From: Pyrrhosoma nymphula
Taxonomy: Eukaryota; Arthropoda; Insecta; Odonata; Coenagrionidae
Assembly (NCBI GenBank): GCA_963573305.1
Contig: OY754331.1
Coordinates: 69,925,275 to 69,989,274 of the forward strand
DNA: 64,000 nucleotides
Direction of reading: 5' to 3'
The notes beneath the pieces were generated by a model. The model saw nothing but the letters and a program-made list of their open reading frames with translations. It was not told the origin of the DNA and made no database searches. Position numbers and translations under genes: made by a program. Of this stretch, positions 60,741 through 64,000 are shown piece after piece; positions within the stretch are counted from its first letter, which is position 1, and each line of letters begins with the position of its first letter.

Positions 60741-62689
60741 GCTTTACGATACGGACTCCCAAAATCCCTACTTCGTATCCTCGCGAATCATCGTCCGAGC
60801 GAGTTTATTTCCTATCCCTGCCGAATACAATCCAGACCGTAACGGCAGCTCTGTGAAATCTTACCCTCACGGGTCGTAAAAAAATCTCTCGTTAGTGGCC
60901 TGAGTGATATGGACCCTTCGGAATGGAAATAAGGGCGGAACTAATTAGGGCGAAGGAGGTCAACCAAGTCGGGAGGACGGGGATGTTGTTTATTCCTCCG
61001 TGGAGGAAAGTAACAGTGAGGATTCGCGTGACCACGGATCTTCATCCCTTTTCTCCCTGCAAAACTCTTATTTTTTTAATCTCCCGGTCGTAAGGGCGGT
61101 TGGTCTCTCGCCTGTTAAATTCTCTTCTTTAAAAAAAAAAGAGATCTTTCGCGTGGAAGACGTAGTACGTTCCATATCGTGGGGGATGTTGGTGAGCCAA
61201 CGTCTGTGGGTTCCTGAATGGAATTGTGGGGTGATAGTGTGTGGGATGGTTGGAGGAACGTAAAATGTAAACATTACGGTCCCCGGGTTGTTTTGACGGC
61301 GAGTATACCGTTTTGGTGAAAGTTGGCAACTCTCTCCTAAGGTCGGTAGAGGGTCGTATGGGATGGCAGTGGCAATAGCAGTAAAAAATACGGGAATTCT
61401 CTGATGATCAAATGGGCAAAGAGAATTTCCAACAAAGAGTTGGAGAGAAAAGCATAATTATATAGAAATCCATAATGAAAACTTTGAAGAGAAGAGACAA
61501 ATTCATTTGACACATTTTAAATCACAGTAGCCCTTTAGAAACAGTAATGGAAGGAGAAATGAATGGGAAAAATTAATGAGATAAACCAAGAATAGAAAGC
61601 TTTAGCCAAATTATGAAGGACGCATGAGTGATGGACTTTTGAGGAAGGAAGTGGTTGGCGGAGAGGAGAGTAGAGTGGAGTGCTGCAACGAACCAATCTT
61701 CGGAATTATAACTGATGATGATGATTACCTAGTGAGTGTGGCACGTTAAAAGAACCCCAGCCTCTCCCCAGCATTTTGCTTTTACTGCAGCTGAATGGGT
61801 CTGGATGTACTGGAACAAGTACTACTCCGGTAGGGAGGGAATCGTATGCCGGATTGTTAGTGACTGTTTCGAAAATGAAAGAATGTCCTACAAGCGTGGC
61901 ACGATGACCGAACCTGTTTGCCTCTCCAACATTATATTGTGAAGACGGTAAATATTCCAGTTAAGTGAGAGCCAAGCACTATTTTCTAGAGCAAGGAGGG
62001 AATATGAGGCGGTGGTAGTTATGCTGTATATTTAAGTTCATTGTACGCCCATTAAGTTCAGCTTGGTGACCAAACCAATTTTATTCTACGACTGATAGAA
62101 GCATAAGCATAAAAGATTTTCTAAGCCAAACAGATTGGTACAAAAATTCATTTTTCCCACGCACCATTAGTGACTAATTGTAAGAAGGAAACAGCGAGAA
62201 ATTAAGTCACTGCGTTAACATAAAACTCATTTTCGTCTTTTCCCCTTTCCTATTCCTTAACCTCTATTCCTCTCATGTTATTGGCTGGTGTCATAGCACC
62301 CCCTACCATACATCCCTGCTTTGACTTGCAGGGTTATAGTGCGCATGTATATTTAGTTCTCCTTCGGTATTTATTTGGACGATTATAGTACGTGAGTCGG
62401 ACACTGCACCTTGTTTGAAGGAAATTATCATAGGTTGGTAGAAATAATTAACCCCAAAGATTTGTTTTCTTGTGATTAACAAAAAATGCCAAGAAAATTA
62501 GGCAAAACTTACGCATGGATGTGATCATTTGAGTTAGTGTGAGTCATAAAAATGAAAATAAGCAAATTACTTTCAAGTACGACTTGGTGGTTTTACCAAT
62601 TTTGATCTCCAACGCTTCTTACTTACAATTAGGGACAAGCGTACCGGTTTTCTGGAAGTTGAACCCCTTCTCATTTGAAAGGGAGAGGC
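60741..62689. other. GC-balanced then AT-rich non-coding stretch
   Basis: From about 60740 to 61340 base composition is near even with several CpG sites. It contains overlapping unassigned frames and a poly-A run at 61132-61141. No repeat or gene is recognised in the remainder. Confidence 0.3.
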
Positions 62690-63440
62690 GTTCGTAATAG
62701 TTCCGAACAAAACATAAATTTTAAGTTCTGCAAGTAAGGGACGGTGACCGAACCGATCCAGGTCTCTACCATCCCCCGGTCACTCTGGAAGTTTTTGCGG
62801 GTGTTTACGCGAGGCCGGCAGTGCGGCGGCAGGGGAGACTCTTGAAGTGATGTTCCCACTTGCGGTTTTTTATTCCGAGTGACCAACCTCCCGTACCTAC
62901 TCGTGCCGTTCGTAATTTTTATGCTCCCCACGCGAGTAAGGGGTTTTTGGGAGCACCCTTTACGAGAGAAGGTTCGGTTTTTATTTTATCATCCCGGCCA
63001 GCGTCGGTGGGAGTCGGTTCTGTGAAAAGTGGGTGTAAAAAGGGGTGGAGTCATCAATCCCGAGACCGCAAAATTGGGCACAGCCGCGGCGATTACTTTA
63101 CGGCGACCCCCGGCCGAAACAACTCCACCTACCTACCCCATCTCTCCTCCACAACTCCCGCCCAACCTTTTGGCCCTTCTCTTCCCCACTCGCATTGCCC
63201 AAGCAGGGTTGAATCCCCTCGAATACCCTCTCTCTCTTCTTCCCGCCTGCAGAGCGTCCGCACATCCCCGGCACACGGGGGCCCAACCAGCCTGCGCACG
63301 TTCGATTCCAGTCTGCGGCCTTCGTAATGTCCATCCTGATGTCCTCCATACCCCATTTGTTCAACTCGTCCGTGTGGCGGGCCACATGTTTTATAATCTC
63401 CGATTCCCACCAATGAGTCAATGGCGGTCAATGTGGGAAA
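62690..63440. other. CpG- and C-rich island near the right edge
   Basis: The largest GC-rich island after 34580. The plus strand from about 63100 to 63240 is dominated by CTCC and CCAAC runs. Frames of 155 and 145 codons (plus) and 107 and 100 codons (minus) overlap, showing that openness comes from composition. The 155-codon frame opens with TTG. No protein family is seen. Promoter, enhancer or 5' exon are all possible. Confidence 0.4.
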
Positions 63441-64000
63441 TATCCTCTTCCTCTCAGTATTATTGAACCTTTGAAAAAATTACCTCTTTTAACGTCCGTG
63501 CTTTGTGATGAGGTGGTATTCACACTGCCTTTTGAAATATTTCCAGTTCCATGAATAATTGCATTTAATAACCGTACACGTTCACTATTTTCTTGGACAG
63601 CGACGGAACCAGAAAATAGGAAATACCCCGAGGACTTCGAAATTATCAGAAAACTTGAGTATCTCGTAAAAATCAGTATAAAATCAGATAAATGTATATT
63701 ATGCCGGACCATACCATTTTACGTCGAGGCACAAACTTGATATTTCGAGCATTAATGAGATTCGATATTTTATCCAGCTCCGTTATCTCATATTTTCAAG
63801 ATCATCTCTCTTGCTATAGTTATCTCTTAGTACACAGAATATTGCGTAATCACAATTAGAAAACAAATATCTCAAGCAAGAGAAAGAAATGTGTTAAGTA
63901 TGTGGGTAACAACACTATGAATACCTCAAGAATAAATTAACTTACCGGTTTATGTTGGCACGATCATGTGATGTACATGCATGATTTTTAAAGTATGCAT
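63441..64000. other. AT-rich non-coding stretch at the window end
   Basis: Nothing recognised. A 94-codon minus-strand frame (63428-63712) has no family signature. Confidence 0.35.

Noticed and set aside
62860..63327. 155-codon frame in the right-edge island
   Set aside because: TTG start, strongly Pro/Ser/Arg-biased by composition, with overlapping open frames on both strands.

Overview
This window looks like non-coding nuclear DNA from an arthropod, most likely an insect or chelicerate with a large genome. The species cannot be named from the sequence. It is AT-rich, stop codons are dense in all six frames, and the longest stop-free frames sit in small GC-rich islands rather than in recognisable proteins. 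CpG dinucleotides are not obviously depleted. No bacterial-type operon, rRNA, mitochondrial segment, CRISPR array or intact conserved protein-coding gene was found. A large intron or intergenic region seeded with old transposon debris explains most of what is seen.

Transposon relics are the best-supported content. There are pieces of non-LTR retrotransposons at 717-900 (minus), 2345-2735 (minus), 23425-23850 (minus), 29488-29850 (minus), 34985-35260 (plus), and a possible 3' tail at 57722-57795 (minus). The 2345 and 29488 copies belong to one family. The 34985 copy keeps recognisable reverse-transcriptase motifs. tRNA-like SINE heads lie near 16.1, 16.6, 24.8 and 34.1 kb; at 34.1 kb two of them face away from each other and overlap. 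Three copies of one dispersed repeat begin with a Helitron-like end (7135, 33438, 42244). Non-autonomous DNA-transposon or foldback elements lie at 7840-8394, 14057-14333, 18236-18321 and 37505-37664, along with several short perfect hairpins.

Seven GC-rich or strand-asymmetric islands interrupt the AT-rich background: 1-330, 5251-5760, 10981-11660, 14651-15240, 28750-29400, 32000-32620 and 34580-34984, with an eighth at 62690-63440. They carry GA/CT tracts and may be promoters or enhancers. The 28750-29400 island has a TATA-like box and ends at a strong splice-donor match, so it is the best candidate for a plus-strand first exon.

Four plus-strand stretches have splice-site and coding character without family recognition. 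They are a 61-nt segment at 38086-38146 whose acceptor is fused to a donor (a recursive-splicing configuration) and which encodes a signal-peptide-like stretch; open terminal-exon candidates at 38886-39098 and 40239-40523; and a signal-peptide exon at 47829-47985 that can be joined in phase to 49152-49243. The reading phases of the 38-40 kb candidates do not join directly to one another. They should be treated as hypotheses to test with RNA data, not as a gene model.
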